From the NCBI RefSeq assembly GCF_051251085.1, contig NZ_JBPCZH010000007.1, positions 58,389 through 122,388 on the forward strand: a DNA stretch of 64,000 nucleotides. The letters are read 5' to 3'. Source of the DNA: Cernens ardua. Its GTDB lineage: Bacteria; Pseudomonadota; Gammaproteobacteria; Pseudomonadales; Halomonadaceae. This document shows, in pieces, positions 1 to 9,550 of this stretch (positions are counted from its first letter, which is position 1; every line of letters begins with the position of its first letter). The notes under the pieces are model-generated. The model was not told the DNA's origin. It searched no databases and saw only the letters and a list, made by a program, of their open reading frames with translations. Position numbers and translations under genes: made by a program.

Positions 1-266
1 AAGCTGGCGTGCAGCCTACATTAACGCAGAGGGTAAACATACCCCTTGAGTGACTTCCGTGAAACCGTAGAGCCCAAGGCATGCATGGCGTATTTGAAAT
101 GCATTGCCATCTTGTTCTTGTACAAAGCGCCTTCACTCTTGATGAAGACTGATATTTATTGATGTTTCTGTTCATCTTGCTCGGGTGAAGAGCCGATATC
201 AGGTACAATTGTATTATCCCCCACGGACGAAAGCCGTTCGGAAAGACAGATTAAGGAACAGCACGA
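1..266. other. Intergenic region upstream of uup
   Basis: No complete gene is visible. One plus-strand frame is open from the left edge to a TGA at about position 49 (last residues INAEGKHTP), so the 3' end of an upstream gene is possible but too short to identify. The rest is presumed to hold the uup promoter; no convincing -35/-10 pair was found. Confidence 0.3.
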
Positions 267-2276
267 ATGAGTTTGCTAAAGCTCGAGAGCGTACAACTTT
301 TTTATGGGCCTGATGTCCTGCTGGATCATGCTGAACTCAGCATTGAGCGGGGTGAGCGTCTGGCACTGATTGGCCGTAACGGTGCCGGTAAATCGACACT
401 GATGTCCGTGATCGATGGCACTACACCGCCCGATGACGGGCAGGTTCGTCGTTCTCCCGATTTACGTATTGGTGTGCTTGAGCAGGACCTTCCTGCCGCC
501 GAGGGGCGCCGTATCTTCGATATTGTAGCTGAAGGTTTGCCTGAAATAGGTCGTTTGCTCAGCGAGTACGATACCCTTGTAGCTTCTGCCGATCCTGACA
601 TGAACCGCCTCGCGCAGTTGCAGGAACGTTTGGAAGCTCTGGATGGCTGGTCGTTCCATCAGCGTATCGATAATGTGCTTGAGCGTCTTGGTTTGCCCGG
701 CGATACACTCATGGAAGGCCTTTCCGGTGGCTGGCGGCGTAGGGTGGCATTGGCTCGCGCGTTGGTATCTGAGCCTGACCTCCTACTGCTTGACGAGCCT
801 ACCAACCATTTGGATCTGGATACCATTAGCTGGCTTGAAGAACAACTGCTGGCCTATCGGGGTGCTGTTCTTTTTGTCACCCACGACCGCGCCTTCCTCA
901 GCCGGATCGCGACCGATATTCTTGAACTGGATCGTGGGCATTTACGCCGTTATCCGGGCAATTACGGGACGTATCAGGCTACCAAGGCCCATGAGCTGGA
1001 AGTGGAAGCGCGTGAACAGGCTCAGTTCGACAAGAAACTGGCACAGGAAGAGGCCTGGATTCGTCAGGGAATCAAGGCTCGTCGTACCCGTAATGAAGGG
1101 CGCGTTCGTGCATTGAAAAAACTGCGTGAAGAACGTTCGCAGCGGCGTGAACGTGTTGGCACGGCGAAGATTACTGTGGATGGTGGTGAGCGTAGCGGGA
1201 AGACCGTCGCCGAGCTGCGGAATGTCTCCTTCCGTGTTCCTGGTCGTAGTGAAGGCGAATACGTCATTCGGGATCTTGATCTTGACGTGCAACGTGGTGA
1301 TCGCATTGGATTGATCGGGCGCAATGGTGCCGGTAAAACAACGCTTTTAAAGATTATTCTTGGTGAACTTGCGCCGACAGAAGGAAGCGTCAAACTGGGA
1401 ACGAAGCTTTCGGTTGCCTACTTTGACCAGCTGCGTGAAGGGCTCGACATGAATGCCACGGTTTACGATAACCTGGCGCAGGGGCGTGACCATGTGACTG
1501 TTGCGGGGCGCGATCGCCACGTGATGAGCTACTTGCAGGATTTCCTCTTCAGCCCTGAACGTGCGCGTCAGCCTATTAGTGAGTTGTCGGGCGGAGAATC
1601 CAATCGCCTGTTATTGGCGAAACTTTTTACCCAACCGGCCAATGTTCTCGTGTTGGACGAACCCACCAATGATCTGGACGTAGAAACACTCGAATTACTT
1701 GAAGAGCTGTTGCTGACCTTTGACGGCACTTTGTTACTAGTGAGCCACGACCGTGAGTTCATGGATAACGTGGTCACCAGTGTATTGGCCTTTGAAGGTG
1801 ATGGCCAGGTGAATGACTACGTGGGTGGCTATACAGACTGGGTACGTCAGGGAGGGAAACTACCTCCTGCACCGGGTGATCTGGATTCGATCTCGGCCAA
1901 ACCGGGGGCTGCGAACGTAGGGGCGAGCAGTCAGGGAATCCGTTCTTCTGATAAATCCAACGGTGATGATGCTAACACCGGCAACGCTCATTCAGGTAAA
2001 AATCAGTCCAGTAACAGTAATACGAGTGCGTCTTCAACCAAACCACGTCAGAAACTCTCTTATAAATTGCAACGTGAATTGGAATCCTTGCCTGAAGAGC
2101 TCGATACGCTTGAACAGCAAGTGGCCTCATTGGAAGAACGTATTAGCCAGCCGGACTTTTACCAGCAGGATCAGGCCACTATTGATGATACGTTGAAAGC
2201 GCTCAATACCGCTCAGGACACACTGGAAGCGCGCATGGAACGTTGGGTTGAACTTGAGCAACTGAGCGAAGGTTAG
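267..2276 (+). CDS. uup: ABC-F family ATPase Uup
   Basis: This is a soluble ABC-F protein of 669 residues with two ATP-binding cassettes and no membrane segments. Cassette 1 has Walker A GRNGAGKST near residue 37, signature LSGGW and Walker B LLLLDEPTNHLD. Cassette 2 has GRNGAGKTT near residue 352, LSGGES and VLVLDEPTNDLD. The inter-cassette linker contains WIRQGIKARRTRNEGR, which is characteristic of Uup rather than EttA, YheS or YbiT. A Ser/Asn-rich spacer at about residues 540-595 leads to a charged, probably coiled-coil C-terminal domain (last 75 residues), as in E. coli Uup, where that domain binds DNA. Uup is linked to ribosome function and to suppression of precise transposon excision. 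It appears monocistronic. Confidence 0.93.
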   Translation: MSLLKLESVQLFYGPDVLLDHAELSIERGERLALIGRNGAGKSTLMSVIDGTTPPDDGQVRRSPDLRIGVLEQDLPAAEGRRIFDIVAEGLPEIGRLLSEYDTLVASADPDMNRLAQLQERLEALDGWSFHQRIDNVLERLGLPGDTLMEGLSGGWRRRVALARALVSEPDLLLLDEPTNHLDLDTISWLEEQLLAYRGAVLFVTHDRAFLSRIATDILELDRGHLRRYPGNYGTYQATKAHELEVEAREQAQFDKKLAQEEAWIRQGIKARRTRNEGRVRALKKLREERSQRRERVGTAKITVDGGERSGKTVAELRNVSFRVPGRSEGEYVIRDLDLDVQRGDRIGLIGRNGAGKTTLLKIILGELAPTEGSVKLGTKLSVAYFDQLREGLDMNATVYDNLAQGRDHVTVAGRDRHVMSYLQDFLFSPERARQPISELSGGESNRLLLAKLFTQPANVLVLDEPTNDLDVETLELLEELLLTFDGTLLLVSHDREFMDNVVTSVLAFEGDGQVNDYVGGYTDWVRQGGKLPPAPGDLDSISAKPGAANVGASSQGIRSSDKSNGDDANTGNAHSGKNQSSNSNTSASSTKPRQKLSYKLQRELESLPEELDTLEQQVASLEERISQPDFYQQDQATIDDTLKALNTAQDTLEARMERWVELEQLSEG

Positions 2277-2285
2277 CGGTAGTAC

Positions 2286-2340
2286 GATGAAACAGCCGAG
2301 CCCTTGCAAGTATCAATCCCTGAGGTTTGGTTGTTTCATC
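2286..2340 (+). terminator. Possible uup terminator (long-loop inverted repeat)
   Basis: GATGAAACAGCC at 2286-2297 pairs with GGTTGTTTCATC at 2329-2340, giving 12 bp with one G-T pair around a 31-nt loop. It lies 10 nt after the uup stop, in the convergent gap with the stress protein gene. There is no strong T-run, so it may be a Rho-assisted or processed 3' end. Confidence 0.4.
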
Positions 2341-2468
2341 TTCTGACTGTTTCTTGAGGCCTACACTCCACACCACGCGACTTCACAACGCTGATTTACG
2401 GACGTGTGCAATAGGCAAATAGATGCTCAAGGGGTATTGCCGATGATCAAAGAGGTATTCCCACCCGA

Positions 2469-2927
2469 TCAATCTACGGGTTCTTCCTCTTGAGGCGAAA
2501 CACGTACGGCGAGAACATCGCAGGTTACATTTTTCATCAGCGTGGAAGAGGTAGAGCCCAACAATACGGCAAGACCAGTCCGACCATGAGACCCCACCAC
2601 AATAAGGTCTGCGTGCTCGCTCCTGGCAAATTTGGCGATACTGGTATCAGCCTCACCGACCAATATATGTTGGTGTTCTTCAGGAATTGAAAATTGAGCG
2701 GCAACTGCCTCCAGACGGGTCTTGGCGTGTTTTTCAAGTTCTTCCTGAAGTGTATCGACTTCGACCGGCAAGTCACCTCCATAGGTATAGCTGATAGGCT
2801 CCAGGTTGTGCACGACGGATAATGTAGCGCCTGTGCGTTTAGCAATGGGGACAGCTTGTTCGATCACATGATTGGACTGCTCGGTAAGATCAATAGCGAC
2901 CACAATATGGGAATATTCACAGCTCAT
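2469..2927 (-). CDS. Universal stress protein, UspA family
   Basis: The 152-residue product is a single Usp domain. It starts with the typical strand and acidic residue (YSHIVVAIDLT) and carries the ATP-binding signature GSHGRTGLAVLLGSTS near residues 113-128, the G-2x-G-9x-G(S/T) pattern of ATP-binding Usp proteins. Members are cytoplasmic, usually dimeric, and are induced by starvation and other stresses; the specific role cannot be read from sequence. The gene is alone, convergent with uup, and preceded by a long intergenic region with tandem repeats. Confidence 0.9.
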   Translation of the reverse strand: MSCEYSHIVVAIDLTEQSNHVIEQAVPIAKRTGATLSVVHNLEPISYTYGGDLPVEVDTLQEELEKHAKTRLEAVAAQFSIPEEHQHILVGEADTSIAKFARSEHADLIVVGSHGRTGLAVLLGSTSSTLMKNVTCDVLAVRVSPQEEEPVD

Positions 2928-3544
2928 CAGGTGCCTCCGGGCATACGGTCAAATCCGACACTGTTGGTACTTCGTATGGATAATATTTTGTATGGATAGT
3001 ACTTCGAATAGTTAATACTTTGAAGAGATAGTACTTTGAAGAGACAGTACTTTGAATGAAGAGTATGTTGGATAAATGGCTATTTGAGTCTAACAATTAT
3101 TGGGACTGATACTTGGGCATTTAAAATATCAAGGATGTTGGGCCAATGATAACAGAAAATAGCGCTCTTCAAGGGGAGTTATGAAGGTGTGGTTATAGAG
3201 GAGCGGTTTTAGAGATAAAGTTTTAAGGATGAAGTTATTGAGATGTGGATATAGAGGTATGATAAAAGAACATACCTATTTCTCTTACACGTTTAAATTT
3301 AGTGAAAATACTGTTGGAACATGGTGACAGGAATATCGTTGTCGTACGAGTATTGCCATGCTTTCGGAAAGAGGTCTTTTCAACAGATGGGGCTTGGATT
3401 GAAGAGCATGGGGTAGATTATCCCTGCAGAAAGGACTTATATCTGCATTTAAAAAGCAGAATTAATGGTAAATGTCACATACAGCATCAAAATAGATACA
3501 GAGAGCACGCAGGGTCCATGTCCTGCCCACCCTCATACATCACA
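2928..3544. other. 617-bp intergenic region between usp and slyA-like gene
   Basis: No convincing gene; the short plus-strand open frames here lack ribosome binding sites and resemble no known protein. The stress-gene-proximal part holds a 16-bp tandem repeat (listed separately). The segment at about 3183-3260 is a more degenerate purine-rich series of about 15-bp units (TTATAGAGG, TTTTAGAGA, TTAAGGATG). The stress protein promoter should lie at the left end. Confidence 0.5.
2967..3078. repeat. 16-bp degenerate tandem repeat, about seven units
   Basis: Consecutive 16-base units start at 2967, 2983, 2999, 3015, 3031, 3047 and 3063. The core is (G/A)TACTTTGAAGAGATA; units 4 and 5 differ by only two bases, and the outer units diverge progressively. 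The array lies 40 bp upstream of the universal stress protein start codon. It is not a CRISPR, because there are no spacers. Confidence 0.8.
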
Positions 3545-4009
3545 TCATGAATGCTCGAGCAAACGCTGGCAGTTATGCTCCATTTTGTTGAAAATCCCTA
3601 ACATTTTGGATATTTCTTCTGCTTCGATTCCTTCCATCAACTCGATGCGAGCAGTGCTGACGACTTCACTGATTTTTGTCAGAAGAGGAGCTGCCGCAGG
3701 CGTCAGAAAAATTCGTTTCGAACGGCGGTCATCTTTACAACAACGGCGCTCTATTAAGCCTTGTTTTGCTAATTGATCAAGGGTGCGTACAAGCGAAGGC
3801 GCCTCGACACCAATAATTTCGGCCAATTCCCGTTGCATTAATCCGGGCCCCGCATGTTCCAGGCCGTAGAGTGTCATCCAGCGTGTTTGTGTTAGCCCAA
3901 GTGGGGCCAAACGCTGATCCAGTAAGGTGCGCCAGTTTCTTGGCAAACGATAAAAGAACTTCCCTAATTCTTCTATCGAAGCGGTGTAGTCATCTTTATT
4001 TGTCATCAT
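3545..4009 (-). CDS. slyA: MarR-family transcriptional regulator, SlyA type
   Basis: The protein is 154 residues with the winged-helix MarR fold. The recognition region GVEAPSLVRTLDQLAKQGLIER is followed by wing residues DDRRSKRIFLT, very close to SlyA (IEQPSLVRTLDQLEEKGLI, DRRAKRIKLT). LGLTQTRWMTL near residue 37 also matches the SlyA N-terminal region. SlyA proteins are dimeric DNA-binding proteins that antagonise H-NS silencing and respond to small aromatic ligands. No target operator was recognised. It is a single gene downstream of holA on the same strand, with a 158-bp gap, so it may have its own promoter. Confidence 0.82.
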   Translation of the reverse strand: MMTNKDDYTASIEELGKFFYRLPRNWRTLLDQRLAPLGLTQTRWMTLYGLEHAGPGLMQRELAEIIGVEAPSLVRTLDQLAKQGLIERRCCKDDRRSKRIFLTPAAAPLLTKISEVVSTARIELMEGIEAEEISKMLGIFNKMEHNCQRLLEHS

Positions 4010-4167
4010 GGTTTAGCGACTTTGGGAGCCATTCTCCGACATTAGGCACTGTCTTGAATCAGACAGAATGTCTAACATGAGAGCACCTGCTGACGTGCAA
4101 CAGCTCTGGATTGTTGTAGTTTGTATAGTGTAAACATACTTCCCACTGATAGCGAATTATTATCCCA

Positions 4168-5229
4168 TCAAGCAGTGCTGCTTCTGTATGCCTGTGGCCA
4201 TTCATACAATGGGCCCTTACCGCCAGCCAGTGTCAATACCAGATCGGTGATTGCAGGCCATACAGGAAGCTCTGCTGCACCCTTGATAGAGAGATCTATA
4301 CGCTGGGCAAACATTAGCATTCGATAAAGACGTGACTTTGGTAGTCGACGACATGCACTTTGGTAAGCTCGGCGTTTACGTTCGATAATGGCTGGTTTTT
4401 GCGCTTTGCAGGCATGATCAAACTGTTGCCCCTGATCCAAATGCTGACGTAATGAGAGCAGGGTACGGAGCTCACGTGTAAGTGCCCACAGCAGGATGGG
4501 GGCTTCGGTACCCTCTGCTTTCAATCCGTCAAGAATACCCAGCGCACGGTTTTTATCGCCCTGTATGCAGGCATCAGAGAGTGCAAAGACATCATAGCGT
4601 GCACCATCTCCAGCCCCTTCTTCGATCAGCTCGATAGAGAGTGACGTGGCATCAGGATAAAGGAGACGCATCTTTTCCAGTGTCTGATCCAACGCCAAAA
4701 GATTCCCCTCATAGCGTTGAGCCAATGCGGCCGCTGCCTCGGAGGTACAATTGAAATCATACCGTTTGGCGCGGTCGGAGACCCAATAGGGAAGCCGTTT
4801 TATATCAATCGGCCATACAGGAACATGAATGCCTGCGGAGTCCAGGGATTTGAACCATTTGCTTTGTTGTGTGCGGTAATCAAGACGGCCAGTAGTCACT
4901 AACAGGATGTCATCAGAGGGTGGGGCACTTGCATAGCGTTCCAGTGCCTTGCCTCCTTCCTGACCGGGGGACTGAGTCCCCAAACGTACCTCGATCAAAC
5001 GTTTGGAGGCAAAGAGAGAGAGCGTATTGGCAGTATCGTTTAATTGTGACCAATTGAAACCAGACTCCACTTCCAATACTTCACGCTCATCAGCGCCGTT
5101 GCCATAGGCCGCCTTGCGTATGGCATCGCAGGCTTCCATATGCAGCAATGGTTCATCCCCTGATACGATGTAAACTGGGGCGAGCGATTTACTGAGTTGA
5201 GCCGGTAGCTTATCGGGCATTACCTTCAT
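4168..5229 (-). CDS. holA: DNA polymerase III subunit delta
   Basis: The 353-residue product matches HolA, the delta subunit that opens the sliding clamp in the clamp-loader complex. Visible family features are the N-terminal VYIVSGDEPLLHMEACDAIR segment, the LLVTTGRLDYRTQQSKWFKSL segment, and the C-terminal helical domain with LLWALTRELRTLL and RMLMFAQRIDLSIKG. Delta lacks a functional P-loop, as here. It is the last gene of leuS-lptE-holA, 14 bp after lptE, the arrangement usual in gammaproteobacteria. Confidence 0.93.
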   Translation of the reverse strand: MKVMPDKLPAQLSKSLAPVYIVSGDEPLLHMEACDAIRKAAYGNGADEREVLEVESGFNWSQLNDTANTLSLFASKRLIEVRLGTQSPGQEGGKALERYASAPPSDDILLVTTGRLDYRTQQSKWFKSLDSAGIHVPVWPIDIKRLPYWVSDRAKRYDFNCTSEAAAALAQRYEGNLLALDQTLEKMRLLYPDATSLSIELIEEGAGDGARYDVFALSDACIQGDKNRALGILDGLKAEGTEAPILLWALTRELRTLLSLRQHLDQGQQFDHACKAQKPAIIERKRRAYQSACRRLPKSRLYRMLMFAQRIDLSIKGAAELPVWPAITDLVLTLAGGKGPLYEWPQAYRSSTA

Positions 5230-5243
5230 GTCCGCAGACTACC

Positions 5244-5849
5244 TTATGGCTGACGCGTATGTTCAGTTGTGGCAGGTACGTCAGGTTGAGTGCTGTGTCC
5301 CTTCACGGATTGCCCCTGTGGATGCGTTGCCAGTGCTTCGACACGAGCAACCAATTGAATGGCAGCCTGTTGCGCCAGTTGCTTGTGAAGCTGTGCGCGT
5401 ACATCACCACGCTGCAGTAACTGATTGGTGCTAGTGGTGTAATTGCCGGATACTTCAATATTTTGTTGATCGGCCAGGTACGCATTGTCACTGGTTCGTT
5501 GAATCGAGTAGGGCACATCCAGCACGACCAAACGCTGCTGGGTACCACCATCGCCCGTGTAATTCAGGTTGGTTTCATTAAAGGTGGCATCACCCACATT
5601 CAATTGCACGGGAGCATTGGCCACGATACGGGTGCCCGCCTGCTGGAAGTATGAATGGATCTGCTGCGCAACCACATTCTGCGGGGTGTCATTGGTAATA
5701 TTGAATTCCAGTTCAGGCACCGTAGGCGCTGAATTGGACCCTAGACCTTGCAGCTGAAAGCCACAACCGGCAAGGGATAGCGACGTCGCAGAGAGTATGG
5801 CTACCGACAGCGCTTTCAGTTTTGCAGCATGAGGTACGGAGACTTTCAA
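5244..5849 (-). CDS. lptE: LPS-assembly lipoprotein LptE
   Basis: The 201-residue protein has a signal peptide ending in a lipobox (SLSLAGCGFQLQG, Cys near residue 29), followed by the GFQLQG start typical of LptE (RlpB). LptE plugs the LptD barrel in the outer membrane and helps deliver lipopolysaccharide to the cell surface. The mature part ends with a Gln/Ala-rich helix and a low-complexity tail (KGHSTQPDVPATTEHTRQP). It sits between leuS and holA, as is standard for this gene, and is separated from leuS by an intrinsic terminator, so it may also have its own promoter. Confidence 0.9.
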   Translation of the reverse strand: MKVSVPHAAKLKALSVAILSATSLSLAGCGFQLQGLGSNSAPTVPELEFNITNDTPQNVVAQQIHSYFQQAGTRIVANAPVQLNVGDATFNETNLNYTGDGGTQQRLVVLDVPYSIQRTSDNAYLADQQNIEVSGNYTTSTNQLLQRGDVRAQLHKQLAQQAAIQLVARVEALATHPQGQSVKGHSTQPDVPATTEHTRQP

Positions 5850-5985
5850 GAGGATGCTCCCAAGGTCAGTATTATCATGTTCTTTTTAGCATGAAGTTAC
5901 ATATCAGCACTACTGTACGCCATGGACAAGAGTGTTCTTCGACATCAGCGTCATGCCGGGTGCTGGTCTACATGCTTCGTTGAGG

Positions 5986-6015
5986 AAAAACAGGGGCCCA
6001 TAATGGCTGCCCCTG
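5986..6015 (-). terminator. Intrinsic terminator between leuS and lptE
   Basis: On the minus strand a perfect 7-bp stem CAGGGGC/GCCCCTG with an 11-base loop is followed by TTTTT. It sits 56 bp after the leuS stop. It would end or attenuate leuS transcription before lptE-holA. Confidence 0.75.
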
Positions 6016-6070
6016 CAAATTTCAATTGAATGATATACGCACGCCTGGCGTACAAGCGTATGATGCAATA

Positions 6071-8653
6071 TCAATTGGCAACGATATTAACCAGTTTCCC
6101 GGGGACCACGACCACTTTCTGAATACTTTTGCCCTCTACATGCCTTTGGACATTTTCGTTGGAAAGTGCTTCACATTCGATCTTGACACGATCTGCATCC
6201 GCAGGAAGCTCCAACTGGGCGCGTAGCTTGCCGTTTACCTGAACAACCATGGTAATCGAATCACGTTTCAGTGCCTTTTCATTTACTTCTGGCCACGCGG
6301 CATCAATGACCGGTTCTTCGTGACCCAGCGCTTCCCATAATGTATGACAGACGTGAGGAATAATTGGGGAAAGCAGAAGGACGCATGCCTCAACGGCCTC
6401 ACGTTCTACCGCCAGCCCTTGCAGGGACGTGTCGTCAAATTTGCCCAGTACATTGGTCAACTCCATTACCGCCGCTATCGCAGTATTGAAGACATAACGA
6501 CGACCCAGATCATCGGTACATTTCTGAATGGTTTCGTGTGTCTTCCTGTGGAGATCGCGCTGATTTTCATTCAGCTCTGACTCAACGATGTGACCCGGTT
6601 CACCATGTTCAAGATGTTCGTAGGTGAGTTTCCATAAACGCTTGATGAAACGGTGAGCGCCTTCAACACCACTGTCTGACCATTCAAGAGACTGTTCTGG
6701 AGGGGCAGCAAACATGATGAACAAACGAACGGTATCGGCACCGAATTGTTCAATCATTGGTTGCGGGTCGACGCCATTGTTCTTGGACTTGGACATTTTT
6801 TCAATGCCGCCCATCACAACGGGTTCTCCATCACGAGTCAATACGGCACTGACAGGGCGCCCCTTTTCATCACGGTTTACCGTAACTTCAAGTGGATTGA
6901 ACCAGGTGCGGCTGCCGTCTTCCTCTTCACGGTAGAAGGTTTCTGCCGTAACCATCCCTTGGGTAATCAGCTTTTTGAAAGGCTCGTTGCTGTCAATCAG
7001 GCCAAAATCACGCATTAACTTGTGGAAGAAACGGGCATAAAGCAAATGCAAAATAGCATGCTCAATGCCTCCGATATAGGTGTCTACCGGCAACCAGTAA
7101 TTGGCACGTTCATCCAGCATGGCGGAATGGTTATCAGAGCAGCAAAAACGCGCGTAATACCAGGAGGATTCCATAAAGGTATCAAACGTATCCGTTTCAC
7201 GTGTCCAGCCATCACCCAAATCATAAAAGGAGCGCATTTTCTTTAGCGGGGAGCCACCTGTCGGGTCGATTTCCACTTCCTTGGGAAGCGCAACAGGCAG
7301 TTCGTCATCTGTCAAGGCGACGGTTTCACCTTCCGGACCGTACTTGATCGGGATAGGCGCCCCCCAATAACGTTGGCGGGAAACACCCCAATCGCGCAGA
7401 CGGAAATTGATTTTGACGCGGCCCTTACCCTCTTTTTCGAGCAACTTGGCAATGGCATCGAAGGCTTCGTCAAACAATAGCTCGTCAAAATCACCGGAGT
7501 TGATTAGCTGACCATAATCCGTGTAAGCCTCTTCACTAACATCGGGTTCCAGGCCATCCAGGTCAGAGACGACCGGTTTGATGGGCAACCCGTATTTGGT
7601 GGCAAATTCCCAATCCCGTTGATCATGAGCAGGAACCGCCATGACAGCGCCTGTCCCATATTCCATCAGTACGAAGTTGGCGACATAGATGGGGAGAAGC
7701 TCACCGGTAATGGGATGCTCGGCACGATAGCCGGTATCCATGCCTTTTTTATCCATGGTTGCCAGATCGGCTTCCGATGCACCGCCTGCGCGGCACTCTT
7801 CGCGGAAGGCGAGGAGCTCAGGATTCAGTTCTGATGCCAGACGTGCCAGAGGATGATCGGCGGCAATGGCCACATAACTCACCCCCATGAGCGTATCCGG
7901 ACGCGTAGTGAAGACTGTCAGCTTACTATTGGCTTCGCCCACTTCGGGAACGTGAAAGTCGAGTTCCAGTCCTTTCGATTTGCCAATCCAGTTACGCTGC
8001 ATGGTCTTGACCTGCTCCGGCCATTCCAGATTTTCCAGATCGGCCAACAGTTCTTCAGCGTAGTCAGTGATTTTCAGGAACCACGAGGGAATTTCGCGCC
8101 GCTCAATAAGGGCGCCTGAGCGCCAGCCGCGGCCATCAATGACCTGTTCATTGGCGAGAACGGTTTGATCGACCGGGTCCCAGTTAACGGTGGAGTTTTT
8201 CTTGTAAACCAGTCCTTTTTCAACCAGCTTCGAGAAGAACCACTGCTCCCAGCGATAGTAATCTTTGTCGCAGGTGGCAAACTCACGATCCCAATCATAC
8301 GCAAACCCTAGCGATTTAAGCTGTTTACGCATGTTATTGATGTTGGAATAAGTCCACTCTGCTGGCGGAACCTTGTTCTTGATCGCCGCATTTTCAGCAG
8401 GCATACCAAAGGCATCCCAACCCATGGGTTGTAAAACGCTTTTGCCATTCATGCGCTGAAAGCGTGAGATGACATCCCCTAGAGTGTAGTTGCGCACATG
8501 CCCTGAGTGGAGGTTGCCACTTGGGTAGGGGAACATGCAGAGGCAGTAGAATTTCTCACGATCGGGATCTTCCACTGCCTTGAAACAACTGTTCGTTTCC
8601 CAGAACTGTTGCGCTTTGCGTTCGACATCTGAGGGAGAATACTGTGCATCCAT
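6071..8653 (-). CDS. leuS: Leucyl-tRNA synthetase
   Basis: This class I aminoacyl-tRNA synthetase has 860 residues, the size of the bacterial enzyme. The HIGH-type motif is MFPYPSGNLHSGHVRNY near residues 41-57. The CP1 editing domain carries TTRPDTLMGVSYVA and the downstream Asp-containing VPAHDQRDWEFA. The KMSKS loop is EKMSKSKNNGVDP near residue 625. It charges tRNA-Leu in the cytoplasm and hydrolyses mischarged products. The start MDAQYSPSDVERKAQQFW agrees with known LeuS N termini. It is the first gene of the leuS-lptE-holA group. Confidence 0.98.
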   Translation of the reverse strand: MDAQYSPSDVERKAQQFWETNSCFKAVEDPDREKFYCLCMFPYPSGNLHSGHVRNYTLGDVISRFQRMNGKSVLQPMGWDAFGMPAENAAIKNKVPPAEWTYSNINNMRKQLKSLGFAYDWDREFATCDKDYYRWEQWFFSKLVEKGLVYKKNSTVNWDPVDQTVLANEQVIDGRGWRSGALIERREIPSWFLKITDYAEELLADLENLEWPEQVKTMQRNWIGKSKGLELDFHVPEVGEANSKLTVFTTRPDTLMGVSYVAIAADHPLARLASELNPELLAFREECRAGGASEADLATMDKKGMDTGYRAEHPITGELLPIYVANFVLMEYGTGAVMAVPAHDQRDWEFATKYGLPIKPVVSDLDGLEPDVSEEAYTDYGQLINSGDFDELLFDEAFDAIAKLLEKEGKGRVKINFRLRDWGVSRQRYWGAPIPIKYGPEGETVALTDDELPVALPKEVEIDPTGGSPLKKMRSFYDLGDGWTRETDTFDTFMESSWYYARFCCSDNHSAMLDERANYWLPVDTYIGGIEHAILHLLYARFFHKLMRDFGLIDSNEPFKKLITQGMVTAETFYREEEDGSRTWFNPLEVTVNRDEKGRPVSAVLTRDGEPVVMGGIEKMSKSKNNGVDPQPMIEQFGADTVRLFIMFAAPPEQSLEWSDSGVEGAHRFIKRLWKLTYEHLEHGEPGHIVESELNENQRDLHRKTHETIQKCTDDLGRRYVFNTAIAAVMELTNVLGKFDDTSLQGLAVEREAVEACVLLLSPIIPHVCHTLWEALGHEEPVIDAAWPEVNEKALKRDSITMVVQVNGKLRAQLELPADADRVKIECEALSNENVQRHVEGKSIQKVVVVPGKLVNIVAN

Positions 8654-8798
8654 TGCTTGATCTTGACACCTTGAAATGAATAGCCAGCCTTTAGCAGCGT
8701 GTGAATGAGCTACCGGGCTACCTTTTAACTGTTAATGTTCAGCGATATTCTTCTGACCATGATAGCACGCCTTGGACGGTGGCTGTCAGTATTTGAAG

Positions 8799-9548
8799 TT
8801 ACCGTCCTACCCACCATCCAACATATTCCTGTAATGCACGCTGGCTTTGTGCGAGCCCCAGTGCAGAGGGGAACCACCCCATGATTCCGGGGGGGCTTGT
8901 CGAAAAGCCTGAAGGGGCGGCTAAAACCCTGAATCCGCAGCGTTCGAAATTTCGCTTTGCGCGTGCCATATGGAATGCAGTTGTTACCACCACAATGGTA
9001 TGGATGTGGTTGGCACGTAACAATGGCAAGCTCAGTTGAGCATTTTCTCGGGTATTACGGCTGTTGTTTTCCAGCCAACTTGCATGTATTCCGAAGTTTT
9101 CCTGCAGGCTGTTTTTCATCAATTCGGCCTCGGAACGGAGTTCACCTCCTGGTCGCCCTCCTGTTAGCAGAATGGGGAGGTGGGTTTTACGTTCCAGTTC
9201 TGCGGCTTTGGCAACTCTCGCGAACGTATCCAGATTGATGCGTTCAGGCGCTTGTCCGGGAATAGGTGCGGAGCGCCCACCGCCCAATACGACAATGGCT
9301 TGCGCTTCGTGCCATTGTTCTGTGGTGATGGGGGAGAATTGCTCATTCGGATGGCTCAGCCACACGCTGACTCTTGGCATGGAAAGTACAATAAACATGA
9401 TGACGGAAACTACACCGAGCCAAAAGCCGGTTCTGGGGGCCCAACGACTGATAAATATTGAAACAAGCAGTGCTGTTGCAACACCTCCCGGGGGGAAGAG
9501 GCATGCTTTCAATAAAGATAAAAATGTCGTCGACGTCATCATGAGCAT
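8799..9548 (-). CDS. DUF218 (YdcF/SanA/ElyC) family envelope protein
   Basis: The 249-residue protein has two N-terminal membrane segments (about residues 8-33 and 40-60) and then a DUF218 domain. Visible motifs are AIVVLGGGRSAPIPG, LPILLTGGRPGGELRSEAELM, the ENNSRNTRENA loop and TIVVVTTAFHMARAKRNFERCG. This topology and spacing match E. coli ElyC, which is needed for peptidoglycan and envelope integrity. The biochemical activity of the family is not established. It begins 2 bp after the lnt stop, so the two envelope genes are probably co-transcribed. Met residues 1, 3 and 4 are all possible starts. Confidence 0.75.
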   Translation of the reverse strand: MLMMTSTTFLSLLKACLFPPGGVATALLVSIFISRWAPRTGFWLGVVSVIMFIVLSMPRVSVWLSHPNEQFSPITTEQWHEAQAIVVLGGGRSAPIPGQAPERINLDTFARVAKAAELERKTHLPILLTGGRPGGELRSEAELMKNSLQENFGIHASWLENNSRNTRENAQLSLPLLRANHIHTIVVVTTAFHMARAKRNFERCGFRVLAAPSGFSTSPPGIMGWFPSALGLAQSQRALQEYVGWWVGR

Positions 9549-9550
9549 AT

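Noticed and set aside
2967..3078. CRISPR array
   Set aside because: The 16-bp units are contiguous, without unique spacers, and no cas genes are present.
3302..3776. Plus-strand frames of 82 and 103 codons ahead of and overlapping the slyA-like gene
   Set aside because: The second overlaps the slyA-like coding sequence antisense, the first has no ribosome binding site, and neither resembles a protein family.
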